Shown in pieces: positions 21,938 through 32,921 of a DNA stretch of 64,000 bases. Each line of letters starts with the position of its first letter. Position 1 is the stretch's first letter. The translations under genes were made by a program, and so were the position numbers. The DNA lies in assembly GCF_004011695.2 (NCBI RefSeq), contig NC_082411.1, positions 62,001 through 126,000 of the forward strand. Reading direction: 5' to 3'. This DNA is from Ascochyta rabiei (lineage: Eukaryota; Ascomycota; Dothideomycetes; Pleosporales; Didymellaceae). A model generated the notes under the pieces. The model did no database searches. It saw only the letters and a program-made list of their open reading frames with translations, and was not told the DNA's origin.

Positions 21938-22989
21938 ATGGACATAGACCCACAACCCAGTTCAAAAACAGCCACCTACTTTCCTATAAATCCTTCTAAA
22001 ACCGACTCGGGCAAATACCCTGCTATTTCGAGTTTGCCAGGCTTCGACGCTTGGAAGGACGTTATCCGTGAACGCCTACAGTACTGGACTTCGTTTGCTA
22101 TCTTATACCATCTCGAGTATGCGATAGGTAGTCTGAGACAGCTTGAATGCTACGCTCGCATGAGTCTTGATTGTAAGACCAGCATTCCGTTGAATGGTAC
22201 GACGGTGGCGCTTCGAGAAGTACTTTGCATCACTTCGGAGATGACAAGCTTTAGCAACGATGGCAAGTGTTTATCTAACGTATTCCGCCTTTCCCATGTC
22301 TTTCAGAAAAATCTACTAGTACATTGCTAACACCTGCAACAGCTGTCATTCTTTTGAGCGACTCTCGCTTGAAACCAACCCGGTTTACAGACACTCACTC
22401 GAGGTCTCTGGATGATACCCAGGCGCGATTCGATGACTTGAACATCACGGAGGCTTCCCTGAATGAGATCCTGGCGAACGTAACATTGTCTACAGTAGCT
22501 CTCAGTTTGTGGCATCGGCCAACTCTGGTTAACACAACGAGATACCACAGCGCCTAGCAATTTTCTCGGCCTATCAACCTGATCTTGCCATACAACCTTT
22601 ACCTGAGCATAAGAGTCCTCATCGTTGGACTCGGACTATGGTCACTATACCAAAACGAAGTTGCAGCCGCTGATGGTGGCTTCCTACAAGTCATGATGGC
22701 GATCAGGAGCGATACAAGAATGAAAAATCTCGTTGTCAAACAAGGCCTGGTAAATCCAAGTGAAGTATCAGAAGAGCTGAAGATTCTTAAGATTCGCTTT
22801 GGTGAGCTGATCAATCGCGGACAAAACGTTGCCGAAGACGGAAGCAGTAACAGAAAGATTCGGCTTTCGCACTATCGAGGAGACACTAGCCTTGAGGAGG
22901 AGGAAGTAAGATTAGATAGCCTGGAGAGCAAACTGTATGTCTGCTTTATTAGAGAGCTTTTTCACGTTGCTGCGTTGAGGCATTGTTAG
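21938..22989 (+). pseudogene. Fungal multi-pass membrane protein gene, broken
   Basis: The best part is the frame 22324-22989. An N-glycosylation-rich segment with LNITEASLNEIL and LANVTLST leads into a hydrophobic segment (LYLSIRVLIVGLGLWSLYQN) and then a conserved cytoplasmic tail (GGFLQVMMAIRSDT, LKIRFGEL). This arrangement is typical of a large family of uncharacterised ascomycete membrane proteins of about 600-700 residues. A TAG at 22555-22557 interrupts the frame just before the membrane segment. The frame 21938-22330 just upstream may be its preceding part. The N-terminal half is missing. No function is known for the family. Confidence 0.6.
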
Positions 22990-23064
22990 TAGAGTAAGGT
23001 TTGGTATGGTCTTGGCAAAAGTGACCAGTACACTTGGGTGACCGGCATGCTCGTAGAGTGCGTT

Positions 23065-23385
23065 TTTAAATTATCACTGATCTCTAAAGACTCTATTATA
23101 GAATATAATTACAACTTAATTTTTGTTGTAGTAGACAAATTTACCAAGTACGCTATAATAATACCCTTTCGCCACAGTTACACAGCAGAGCAGCTAGCAC
23201 AGTTGTCAACAATCAATTAAGTTGGGCTCAAGAGACGCAGATTGACTTGATTGACTTCCTATTTCAGCCTAGCAATTACCTATATAGGGCTAACTCTTAC
23301 CTTTGTGCGTTAGTCACTTAGCTGGAGGTGTCGGATTGACTTGATTGTTGACAACTCTGGCAGCTAGCTTAAGTGTTCCCAGAGT
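23065..23385 (+). mobile_element. Short Gypsy integrase fragment, not RIP-mutated, split by a MITE
   Basis: Frame 23038-23197 encodes YNYNLIFVVVDKFTKYAIII, the integrase core around the first catalytic Asp. The same region of the Gypsy element at about 13125-13260 reads the same protein with RIP changes (VDKF against VNRF). The match resumes after the MITE at 23360. Only about 130-150 bp of element DNA is present, which is below the length normally needed for RIP, and here the Asp codon is intact. Confidence 0.8.
23198..23359. mobile_element. 162-bp MITE, hAT type
   Basis: Terminal inverted repeats of 19 bp, 23198-23216 and 23341-23359, differ at one position and begin CACAG/CAGAG. They are flanked by a perfect 8-bp target duplication GCAGCTAG (23190-23197 and 23360-23367). 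Short size, no coding capacity, an 8-bp duplication and CA-G ends fit a hAT-derived MITE. It sits inside the Gypsy integrase fragment. Confidence 0.88.
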
Positions 23386-24319
23386 CCTGACAGATAGATC
23401 GTAAGCATTTCGACTCACAAGCTTCCCATGAGTGAGCCGCCAGCATTCTGCAATAAAAATCAAACAGCGCATAGTAGGTTACCTAAAGTTGCATTACGCG
23501 CAATCCAGAGTTAGTGCGGCCAAGCCGCCCCCTGCCAGCTTGCCGCTTGACTGAGCCTACCCGAAGCTTACTCAACGGGGCATGATGCTTGACGTATGTT
23601 TGCACTCGTGGAACGATTCCGGTTTGCGCCGCTGATTGTTTGCGCTCATTTGTTGGCGCGAGAAGTCAGTAGCCCCGGGTTCTCAATCGACGCTGTCAGC
23701 GTTAGACCGTAGGATATCCCACGTTGCACGTCGACGATCGACTTTTGAGATCGTTATCATTTCAACGTGTACATACGTGTGAACTTTTGTATGGGAATCT
23801 AACGTGGAAGCTAGATGGGATGATGTATGATGTAAAGTTGGCGCGGCAAAACGCGGAATGGACTATTGCAAACTGCGCTACTCTTATAAGCGTGTCAAAA
23901 TTATTTCCGCGGTACCACATGTGCACATGTAATTCGATCCGCTCTTTACCACAGTGACCTATTCGCCTAGGTCAGCGGCCCCTGGCCGAGACTCATTAGT
24001 GGCAAGGATATTGGACTATGTGACGTACAACAGCAGTCCTCTAGTTATGACCGCATTGATCGTGTTTGCATCGCTGCGTCATAAGAAGAAAGAGCTTCTA
24101 TACATAAACATAGTTACAGCCCTTCAACTGCCCATCAGGCCATTACATCAATTGGAGACCCAAGCAGCATTTCCCGGATTTAGAAACTGTAGAAAAATCT
24201 GCATATAAGCCTTGAACTCCATTCCGCAAGCGGAAAACGTGTGCGTATGCACTGTATTCACTCTTAACCTTTAATCAACTCGACTAACGTCTGGTGTAGG
24301 ACGAACGATTACATTCACC
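23386..24319. other. Non-coding interval
   Basis: Only short frames without recognisable content are present. The right end is the promoter of the tautomerase gene. Confidence 0.4.
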
Positions 24320-24759
24320 ATGCCTTTGGTCAGAATTGACGTTTTCAAACACCGGCGGTCGGCCGTTCAGCTACGCGCGTTAGCCGACACTGTCCAAAAT
24401 GTCATGATAGAGAAGTTCAAGGCGCCGTCGAAGGACCGATATCAGGTATATTGAGCCTGTATCTTAAACATGAACAGAAGCTAAAGTGTCAGATCATCAC
24501 GCAACACGAGAAGGGCGACATGATATGTGAGGATACAAATCTGGGGTTCGAAAGGACTGATGACTTGGTTGTTGTTCAGGTCTTTCAACAGGGCCGAACT
24601 GCAAAGGACAAACAGAATTTGTTTGCGGCTCTTGCTGAGAATCTATCAACTACATGTGGACTTGCGAAGACTGATCTAATAGTCTCATGTGTCGAGAACA
24701 AGCCTGAAGATTGGAGTTTTGGGCTGGGACAAGCTCAGTTTATGAATGGGGAATTGTAG
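24320..24759 (+). CDS. Tautomerase-superfamily protein (4-oxalocrotonate tautomerase-like)
   Basis: Two exons, 24320-24445 and 24493-24759, joined by a 47-nt intron (GTATAT..TCAG), give 130 residues. The protein starts MPLVRIDVF, so Met removal would expose the catalytic N-terminal Pro of the superfamily. The internal block GFERTDDLVVVQVF and the C-terminal ENKPEDWSFG, QAQFMNGEL are hallmarks of the bacterial and fungal branch of about 130 residues. The likely reaction is keto-enol tautomerisation of a small 2-oxo acid or related dehalogenation or hydration chemistry; the substrate is unknown. It is convergent with the C4-dicarboxylate permease, which suggests, but does not prove, a link to organic-acid use. 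Confidence 0.88.
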
Positions 24760-25204
24760 CATAACAGCATGTGAAGCTTGATTTCAAGCTTCGACTGTAA
24801 GGGTAGAATCTACTCAAATTGCATTCAGTTATGACAGGTATGTTTATAGAAGCCCAGATCGGCTTTAGAAATGTTTAGGCCTCTTAAACAGCATCTTAGC
24901 CTGTAGGCAACTTTCGATGAAACATTACCCCGTTGTTGCAGATATCATCACCGTTGGTGTCTTTATAACTGTCTAAGATTTATAAAACTAACATTATTTT
25001 ACAAAATGCCGATATGAAGTCTGTACAAAAGAAGTTTTGTCTTTCTTTTAGCGCTACACAAATTCAATCTTTTTAATATTCTTTCTGTTACTCTTCTTTA
25101 TAAAATGCATGTCTGCCATAAAACTGCTAATAATAAGTTTTCTAAACCAACGTACGAGGCTAGGAACACTGGTCTCACTACCAGAAAATATCTTTAGCTT
25201 TAGA
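24760..25204. other. Convergent intergenic region
   Basis: AT-rich 3' flank shared by the tautomerase and permease genes. Nothing else seen. Confidence 0.4.
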
Positions 25205-26441
25205 CTACATTACTTTAGATCTGCCCTCTTTGATATAAGTGTCTTCGTCCTTGTCCTTGAAAAGAATTTCCTTATTAAGAACTGCCTTGATATTCATAAC
25301 CAAAATGAACAAATATGCGGCAACGAGTAGCATAGTCATGGTACTGCCAACCCATAGAACGCCTTCGCTCCCAAACTGATTGCCAATCCTTATGACCGAG
25401 ATGGTCAAACCTACATTGGGAAAAATGAAAGCCCACCAGTTGAGGTGGAATGTAAGCTCCTTCCCGACTGCACAAGTCGCAAGCAATGCAATGAAGAAGA
25501 ACCAAAACGCTGCACCTATGATGAAGAGCGATGACATGGTTGCTAGTATTAACAACACAACCCTCAGCGAGGCGCCGTCCGTACCGAAATAATTAGCATC
25601 TTCAGGCCACGCCTCAGCCATACCTATCAAGGCGAGCGAAGTGAATGCCGGCGGGCCCACGGCAATGAACATAGCAGGTCTGCTGGTTGGCGAAGGAAAT
25701 CCGAACTGTATCATGCGGCGAATGTAGCATGCGTACATGAGCACACTGACGATCATACCGAGTCCCTGAGACAAAACCCCGGCAACAATGATTGGAACCG
25801 CTTGTTCCGTAGGCTGACTGGATGCGCCGATGGCTGCAATCGTTCCGGTCAGCATTACCGGAAAGATTGGAAGGTCCCAGGCTGGAGTCATATCATCAAC
25901 TTTGAGCGAGGGGTGGCAGAACAGTACGTAGTACATCCCTATGGCAACGAGGAAGGTCACGGCGAAGTATATCCAGAAAAGTACGCGGTAGGCTACCACT
26001 AGCCATGGGCCGCTGCTTGGGATCCCGTACAGCTTTGTACCGCCGATGATGCTGGCTAGGGAGAGGAAGATGGTGGGCATGAACAACCCCTCTGTTGGGT
26101 GGAAGATGCTTTCACGGAGTAGCGACGGTTGTTGCGTAAATCTGTACAACATCGCGCAGGTAATTAAGGTGAATATGACGAGGTCGAATATGTAGACGAT
26201 CTTTGCAATGATCTCGAGGCCTTGGAACGTGTGTGGCTGCGTGCTGGGTGAGAGCAGGAGTGCCAGACCTCCAGTCGACATGGGAAATGTGTACCAGGCC
26301 TGCATGTTGTCAGCGCATGCGAGCGATATGGATTTCGAGTCAAAGAATCTGATCGAGAGTTTGTCTTACCCATGTTAGGTGCTGAAGCCTTGCTGGGAGC
26401 TTCGCGTCATCAGGATGGGTTTCTTCGGATGATTCACCCAT
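25205..26441 (-). CDS. Malate/C4-dicarboxylate transporter, TDT (Mae1/SLAC) family
   Basis: Exon 1 is 26441-26370 and exon 2 is 26299-25205, with a 70-nt intron GTAAGA..GCAG, giving 388 residues. The short N-terminus leads into HLTWAWYTFPMSTGG, the first helix and signature of tellurite-resistance/dicarboxylate transporters. About ten hydrophobic segments follow, among them a loop with SSQPTE and a WWAFIFPNVGLT segment near the end. The C-terminal tail is charged (KDKDEDTYIKEGR). The family moves malate or related dicarboxylates across the plasma membrane. It is divergently transcribed from a malic enzyme gene across a 379-bp promoter, strong context for malate uptake. No breaks are seen. Confidence 0.92.
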
Positions 26442-26820
26442 CTTCTGAGATGGGTGACCGCGGTCGAATATTTGAGGATGGTGGACAAAGAACGAGGACC
26501 TCCGTGTAGAGATGTCCGTGGAGGAGTTTTATCAGCTTATGTTGCATCATGAAAGTCAATAGGCCTAGGTGAGTACCATGGCGCTGTATCCCCATGTGTT
26601 GAGATTCTTAGCTCATCGATCGGCAGGGATGACGCTGTCACTGTTTGCGCTAAGCGACTTGCGGTCAACACCGATCGGATCGGTGTTGTGGCTCATGTTG
26701 ATCGGAGGCTGTTGGAACCGGTGCTCCGATGGTCTCTGACGTCGTCAACCTCACTCTCTAGAGCTATTCCAGATAGTGTGAGCGATTTCGAATCTATCCA
26801 AATAATTGCTGTACACTAAA
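26442..26820. promoter_or_regulatory. Bidirectional promoter of permease and malic enzyme
   Basis: 379 bp between the two start codons. It contains a perfect 23-bp palindrome (separate entry) and, at 26701-26707 and 26724-26730, a second inverted repeat ATCGGAG/CTCCGAT. CGG and CCG triplets in inverted pairs resemble sites of fungal Zn2Cys6 activators. Co-regulation of the divergent genes is inferred. Confidence 0.65.
26666..26688. promoter_or_regulatory. Perfect 23-bp palindrome, candidate operator
   Basis: Arms CAACACCGATC and GATCGGTGTTG around a single central G, lying 132 bp from the malic enzyme ATG and 224 bp from the permease ATG. Its 9-mer TCGGATCGG (26675-26683) recurs at 29459-29467 upstream of the hydroxyacid dehydrogenase. 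Confidence 0.6.
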
Positions 26821-29015
26821 ATGCCGCATGGTGAACTCCTAACACAGTCGCATCGGATGATCTCGGATACTGAAAGACTCAATAAGGAGCAACTGCCATT
26901 CCGTTATCTGGATGAGGTCTCTTCTGTATTCAATCAGCAATACTCCACTACACTTACATTTCTTACTGCCAATAGGGACTTTCATGAAATGACGAACGAA
27001 CACGAGTTCTCGCACGTCCCTCTGTCCACTTCCGGACCACAGGAAGTGGCCTACAAGGTATAATGTGCCTCTGTCTCGGCTACGCCGTATGGCTTTCTAT
27101 ATCATCTCTGCTAACTAATTCTTAAGGGCATGGCTTTGCTGGAGACTCCTCATTTCAACAAGGGCACCGGCTTTACTGATCGAGAGCGAGACGTCTTTGG
27201 TCTACACGGTCTTTTGCCGTCTGCTGTCCAAACTCTAGACGAACAAGTCAAGAGAGCCTATGGACAATTTCAGAGTCGTTCCGATGATCTTGCCAAGAAT
27301 TCTTTCATGACCAGCTTGAAAGAGCAAAACGAGGTGCTCTACTACCGGGTACGTGAATGTCATGTCAACTAAATAAAGCAAATATCGTGGTCCTTGTACT
27401 GACATTAGATCAACATCCAGATCATTCAAGATCATTTGAAGGAGATGTTTCCTATCATTTATACCCCAACTGAAGGAGAAGCAATCTCGCAGTACTCAAG
27501 GTTGTTCCGACGACCAGAAGGCTGCTTCTTAGATATTGCGAACCAAGACCGTGTAGAAGAAAGCTTGAGTCAATACGCTGACCCGGCTGATATCGATGTC
27601 ATCGTAGTCAGTGATGGCGAACAGGTATGAGCTATCAGATTAGTTTTTTAATCATCGCTTGGCTCAACTGTACCAGATTCTTGGTATTGGCGATCAGGGT
27701 GTTGGAGCCATCCTCATCAGTATCGCAAAGCTAGCCATCTACACTGCATGCGCTGGCATCCATCCTACGAGAACTCTACCTGTTGTCTTAGACTGCGGCA
27801 CAAACGTAAGATCCGCAAATATGGAGACAGGGACACTGTCACTTACGTTAAACAGAATGAGAAGTTGCTTGAGGATGACCTGTACCTAGGCCTCCACCGA
27901 AAAAGAGCCAGCGGAAAAGAATATGACCAGTTTGTGGATCGTTTCATTGCGGCGGCAAAGAAAAGTTATCCAAATGCGTATATCCACTTCGAGGATTTCG
28001 GCTTAAGCAATGCCCGCAGGATCCTGGACAAATATACATCCAAAATTGCTTGCTTCAACGACGATGTCCAAGGTACTGGCTCTGTTACTTTAGCATCCAT
28101 CATGGCTGCTCTCAAGATCAACAAGGTTTCATGGGAAGAGGCGCGTATCGTTTGTTTCGGCGCTGGAACAGCGGGTACAGGTATCGCAGACCAGATCCGA
28201 GACGCCATCTCGTTAGAGACGGGCAAGTCGATCGAGAAAGCCCGTGAACAGATTTGGTCAGTCCGTCTCTCCTCGTTCAGCGGCTCTCTACTGACGGTAT
28301 CCTGTTTAGGTGCATCGACAAACCAGGCCTTCTTCTGAAATCGATGAAAGATGAGCTGACCACAGCACAACATGACTACGCCCGCAACGATGACGACTGG
28401 AAAGGCGAAAACCACAAATCGTTTCTGGAAGTCATTAAGAAAGTTAAGCCCCATGTCCTGATTGGAACATCTACAAAGCCTGGAGCATTTACCAAAGAGA
28501 TCTGCCAGGAAATGGCGAAGCACGTCGAGCGCCCTATTATCTTCCCACTGAGCAACCCAACCAGACTGCACGAAGCTAAGCCTGCTGACATCTTCGAATG
28601 GACGCAAGGAAAAGCTCTTGTGGCGACTGGCAGTCCATTCGCGCCTGTCGAGTATAACGGCAAGAAATATGACGTGGCGGAATGCAACAACTCGGTGTGC
28701 TTCCCTGGTATTGGCCTGGGTGTCATTCTTTCCGGAGCACGTTTGCTTCCACCTCCTCTGCTTGTTGCCGCTACCAAGGCCATTGCGGAAGAAGCTCCAA
28801 TTTTGAAAGATCCCACCAAAGGACTGTGCCCTGATATCGAACAAGCACGACATGTCAGTGTGAAGATCGCTGCAGCAGTTATCAAGGCTGCCATCAAACA
28901 TAATCTGAACCAGGTCAAAGGAATTCCTGAAGATGATCAGAAACTGGAGAAATGGATTGTTGAGCAGATGTGGTCTCCTGAGTATCGTGATTTGGAGCCC
29001 GTAGAGCGCAAGTAG
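26821..29015 (+). CDS. Malic enzyme
   Basis: Six exons: 26821-27057, 27127-27348, 27421-27624, 27677-27805, 27856-28256 and 28310-29015. Introns are 50-72 nt and all splices are in frame, for 632 residues. The catalytic Tyr box YTPTEGEA lies near residue 167. The metal-site FEDF is near 308-311 and CFNDDVQGT near 330-338. The NAD(P) Rossmann loop [10 protein letters not shown] is at about 365-374, and the C-terminal FPLSNPT box is present. It decarboxylates malate to pyruvate with NAD(P)+. The cofactor preference cannot be read safely. The N-terminus before the conserved GMALLETP block is about 80 residues and has no clear mitochondrial presequence. Divergent from the malate permease. Confidence 0.95.
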
Positions 29016-29950
29016 AGCTCTCATATAGAGAGGAATGAATCAAATGGTTTCATTTAAGAATGTATAGACTCAGTAGAGTCAAATTCATTCACACTGTCTA
29101 TGCTCCAAACTCTCACAGCGCCTGACTTCAAGTATGACATATGCAGCGATCTTCTTTTCCACTGCAAAACCACCCGTTAAAAGCACCCTGTAGATACAAG
29201 TGAAACCTTTATTGAGTGGTTTCAGTTGAAGAGACTCATACCTAACGCTCACATTAGTAACGGGTACAGTTTCTGACCTGGGTTACGGTCCCGAGTTATC
29301 TGATTCGATGACGTTGAGACGCTGACGCATTTGAATCAACCTGGTACAACCTGTATCGCCGCGCGGAATACGTTCCGGGATGATGTAATTCGCGCAGACC
29401 ATAAAGGGTACTCATGCGCGAACCCTGAGACACATCTGAACCCGCCTATCGCATGTGGTCGGATCGGAGATCAACTGAGATATAGCTTTACATGCAAGCT
29501 AACCTTTCGTATCGCTTGGCCGCGCTGCCGTAGTGAAGATGATGTCCTCTTGAACAATGGCAGTGCTTATCCAATTGAAAGCTCTTGTTCTTGCTTCGGA
29601 ATCTTAGAGCCTGCAACATGACGTAGCGTCCAGCTGAACTAATCTGGTGCTGAGAACTTCTTAGTCAGCCAACCCTCACACCACAGCTTTGTTCCACGGC
29701 CGATGCGAAGAAAGACTAAACGAGAACGGTTGGTATGAGCAAGTGGATACGCAAACAACGACATGCTTGACACGGGGACGCGTACACATCCGGGTCACAT
29801 CGGAACATGATCAGTATTAATATTAGCACTCAAACCTCCGGTACCAGTTAGTAAAGACGTGCAGTTGAACGAATTTGTTGCCCACTTGCTACGTTAATTA
29901 TCATCACACTACACACACATTCCTTGGCATCTCTCCAGGACTTTGTCAAT
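29016..29950. other. Intergenic region with shared TCGGATCGG motif
   Basis: No gene. The 9-mer TCGGATCGG at 29459-29467 is the same as the centre of the palindrome upstream of malic enzyme. It is about 490 bp upstream of the hydroxyacid dehydrogenase start. Confidence 0.45.
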
Positions 29951-31220
29951 ATGTCTACCCACCGCGCGAAGTTGGACCCAGTCGAATATGAGAAAGAGGT
30001 ATACCAGAAAGGTCTACAATACGAAAGACCTCCATTCACGTTCAAATCACTGGATTGGGAGTCTCTTGCGCGAGAACGCATGTCGGCCGAAAGCGCCGGA
30101 TATGTGATTGGCAATGCAGGAACTGGCGAGACATCTCGCAAGAATCGCGAAGCATTCCAGAACTGGTCAATCATTCCCAAGCGCCTAGTCAAGACGAATT
30201 CTTTCCCAGATTTGTCCACGACTGTCCTGGGCCATAAACTCGAACGTCCATTTGCGATGGCACCAGTAGGTGTCAACAAGATCTTCCATCCTCTGGGCGA
30301 AATCGCAGCGGCGAAAGCGGCAGCCAAGGAAAACGTTCCCTATATTATGAGCACAGCGAGCAGTACCAGCATTGAAGACGTTGCGAAAGCAAATGGAGAC
30401 GGAACACGGTTTTTCCAACTGTATTGGCCAGCCTCGGAGCATGACGATCTGACAATTTCCATTCTCAACCGTGCCAAAAAGGCTGGGTTCTCCGCCTTGG
30501 TAGTGACGCTCGATACATATATGCTGGGGTGGAGGCCTTCAGATATGGACAATGGGTTAGTTCTAGTCCTTCCTATTTTCCTGAAGTATAACTCTAACAC
30601 TTTCAAGCTACAACCCATTTCTCCGTGCCGATCAGATCGGAGTAGCAATCGGATTTTCAGACCCTGTGTTCCGTGAACACTTCAAGAAAACACACGGTTG
30701 TGAGATTGAGGAAGACGAGCAAACCGCTGCTGCCGAATGGTCACAGGTAGTCTTTCCACAGTTTAGTCACGGATGGGAAGATCTCAAATTCCTGCAAAAA
30801 CATTGGGATGGTCCAATTGTACTCAAGGGTATCCAGACCGTTGCTGATGCCCAAAAGTGCGTCGAGTTGGGTATCCAGGGTATCGTCGTAAGCAACCATG
30901 GAGGAAGACAGGTTGACGGAGGCGTCGCTTCTCTTAAGGTTCTGCCGCGCATAGTGGAAGCTGTTGGCGATAAGCTGGAAATCCTGTTCGACTCGGGAAT
31001 CCGGTGTGGAGCGGATATCGCCAAGGCACTAGCTTTAGGGGCAAAGTTGTGCCTAGTAGGAAGACCGTATGTTTTTGGACTGGCAATGGGTGGAGAGCAA
31101 GGTGTTAGCCATGTCCTGAAGTCATTGTCAGGAGACCTGGAACTAACACTTCACCTTGCGGGCATCATTTCAGTCTCTCCTAAAGACCTGAACAAAGATG
31201 TTCTTGAGAAGGAGAATTAG
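29951..31220 (+). CDS. FMN-dependent alpha-hydroxyacid dehydrogenase/oxidase (lactate-type)
   Basis: Exons 29951-30555 and 30608-31220 with a 52-nt intron (GTTAGT..CAAG) give 405 residues. The ATG at 29951 is chosen because the frame upstream has no other ATG. The core starts AGYVIGNAGTGE, then MAPVGVNKIFHP and PYIMSTASST. FMN-phosphate and active-site residues are in VLKGIQT (Lys near 275) and SNHGGRQVDGG (catalytic His near 299), then LFDSGIRCG and LVGRPYVFGL. There is no cytochrome b5 domain, so it is the short oxidase or 2-monooxygenase-like branch, not flavocytochrome b2. Likely substrates are lactate or other 2-hydroxyacids. It follows malic enzyme in the same direction. Confidence 0.9.
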
Positions 31221-32079
31221 GAAAGTCCGACATTAATTTGTTGTTTTTAAATCTTCAGAAATTAGATTATTTCATTTTTTAAATCTCTAAACTTGATAAC
31301 CTTACCGCTGGTCATGCTAAAGCTAGCAGATTTCAACTCAATATACAATGGCGGTTTACACTATAGCATTCTATGCAAACTTTGCGCACAACGTAGGTCA
31401 GGCCGAGACTCAGGTCTGACAAGAGTGCAAATAACAGCGACAGAGCAAGAATACAAGTCAAAGTTATCCGTCGCGGTGCGTGTGACGTAATTGCCCGCAT
31501 AACCCTAGCTGTTTTAACTTGCCTGCTGCAATATAGAGGGCGAAAGAAAACCGGTCAAAAGAGAGATCATGAGAGAGGATCGCAAAAGATCGAGATGCGT
31601 GGAGGGTGAATTTGTTTTTATCAAGCTGAGGGACGTTTCTCGCTTACGGGGCAGGGGATGTTAGCTGCTATAATAGGAAATGCTCTCTGGCAACCTCTAC
31701 AACCGGTCTCGGTTCCGATTTGCTGCCGAAGGAAGCTGAGGACAGTTGCAGCTCGCAGTCGCCGAATGGACTAGCGTCATCTTTCCCTTAACAAACATGA
31801 ATGGGAGAACATCATCATGGCGCATGTCTGCTTCTTATGTTACTGCCGTCGAATTGACACATAAGCGTTCCTTACGCCCTGCGATCTGTGCCGTTGCTAC
31901 CTTCGTATGAAAGAGCTCAGAGTCAGAAGAAAGAAGAGACAATCTGCCCCTTTTTAGCACACCCATCACCAAATTAAAGCCATGGCCCATGGACTGCATG
32001 TCTAATGCTAGTCAAACCTTCAGACTCGCTAGTGACTAATTTCCCTGAGCAGAGCAGAGCAGCCATGTACAGTGCCCCC
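31221..32079. other. Non-coding interval
   Basis: 3' flank of the hydroxyacid dehydrogenase gene and unassigned sequence. No gene or RNA is supportable. Confidence 0.4.
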
Positions 32080-32660
32080 TTAGAAGCGTCATCCAGTCGT
32101 GTTGTAGCATCACATTGGCCTTTGGTAAATCAGTCGGCGCCTCATTTTATCTCAAGGCTTTCTTTTGTTCATGCTCATGACATTGTCTTCGGCGATGTCA
32201 ACCTCGCGCAGTCCTGGCTCTACTCAGTCTCCCACCTATCCCTAACCCTCGTTGGATTTGTGAACGCCAGATTCTGGCGCAGTACCAATGACGTCTAATA
32301 CAATGGTGGCCACACCAATGCCGTGTGGTTTCACCCGCTTGAGCATCAATTCAATCGGACTACACCTACTGACTTGTTCTTCTAAAGGATGTGTATTGTA
32401 CGAGCTTATGACGGGAGCCTGGCCAGCGACTCATCTTACGGGCAAATCGGGACCGGAAGTCGCCGTGATGATTCCTTATAAGCAGTGGCCGTCGGTTGAG
32501 GCAGAGCGTATGGGCAAGACTGTGCGCAAGTACTAAGCGGAAGGATTTGCGAATGCAAAGCATCTGAATGCGCAAGTGGTGGCGTTCTCGGAAAGATTAG
32601 AATGGAATATTGGAGGTAACGATGATTTGCGAGGGCTAGATGTTGCAAACCTATCCCTCA
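32080..32660 (+). pseudogene. Protein-kinase-like gene remnant
   Basis: One frame (to 32298) reads LSFVHAHDIVFGDVNLA, a decayed catalytic loop of the HxDxxxxN type, then SLTLVGFVNA in the place of the DFG segment. A second frame (32288-32536 and beyond) has GCVLYELMTGAWP, the helix after the activation segment, and continues past a TAA at 32534-32536. Frames differ, catalytic residues are lost and the N-lobe is absent. It resembles the small fungal kinase-like proteins that occur in multiple copies. Confidence 0.55.
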
Positions 32661-32921
32661 AGTGAGGGTGTAGAAATGAATTTCGAGAGGACAAAATGTT
32701 TCGCCCGCGAGCAGCGGCGCCTTTGCAGACGCTCAAGGGTCATAGCAATTGGGTCGTATCAGTAGCCTTCCCCCACAATTTAGTCGCTTCCAATCCCAGT
32801 CGCTTCCATTCCCTGCCTAGAGAAGCACATAGAGATGATCAAACGATCAAGGAGTCAGATGCCTAGAAACGTTGATGGTTACTCGAACTGTTCCCATCAC
32901 ATCAATCTTGCGCCCTCACCC

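Noticed and set aside
23724..24208. Two short plus-strand frames
   Set aside because: No recognisable motif or codon bias and no plausible splice; treated as non-coding.
27966..29024. 352-codon minus-strand open frame opposite the malic enzyme
   Set aside because: Its mirror strand encodes conserved malic enzyme motifs with consistent splice sites; the minus frame has no recognisable domain.
29331..29621. 96-codon plus-strand frame between malic enzyme and the hydroxyacid enzyme
   Set aside because: No homology, and it contains the shared regulatory 9-mer region; likely chance.
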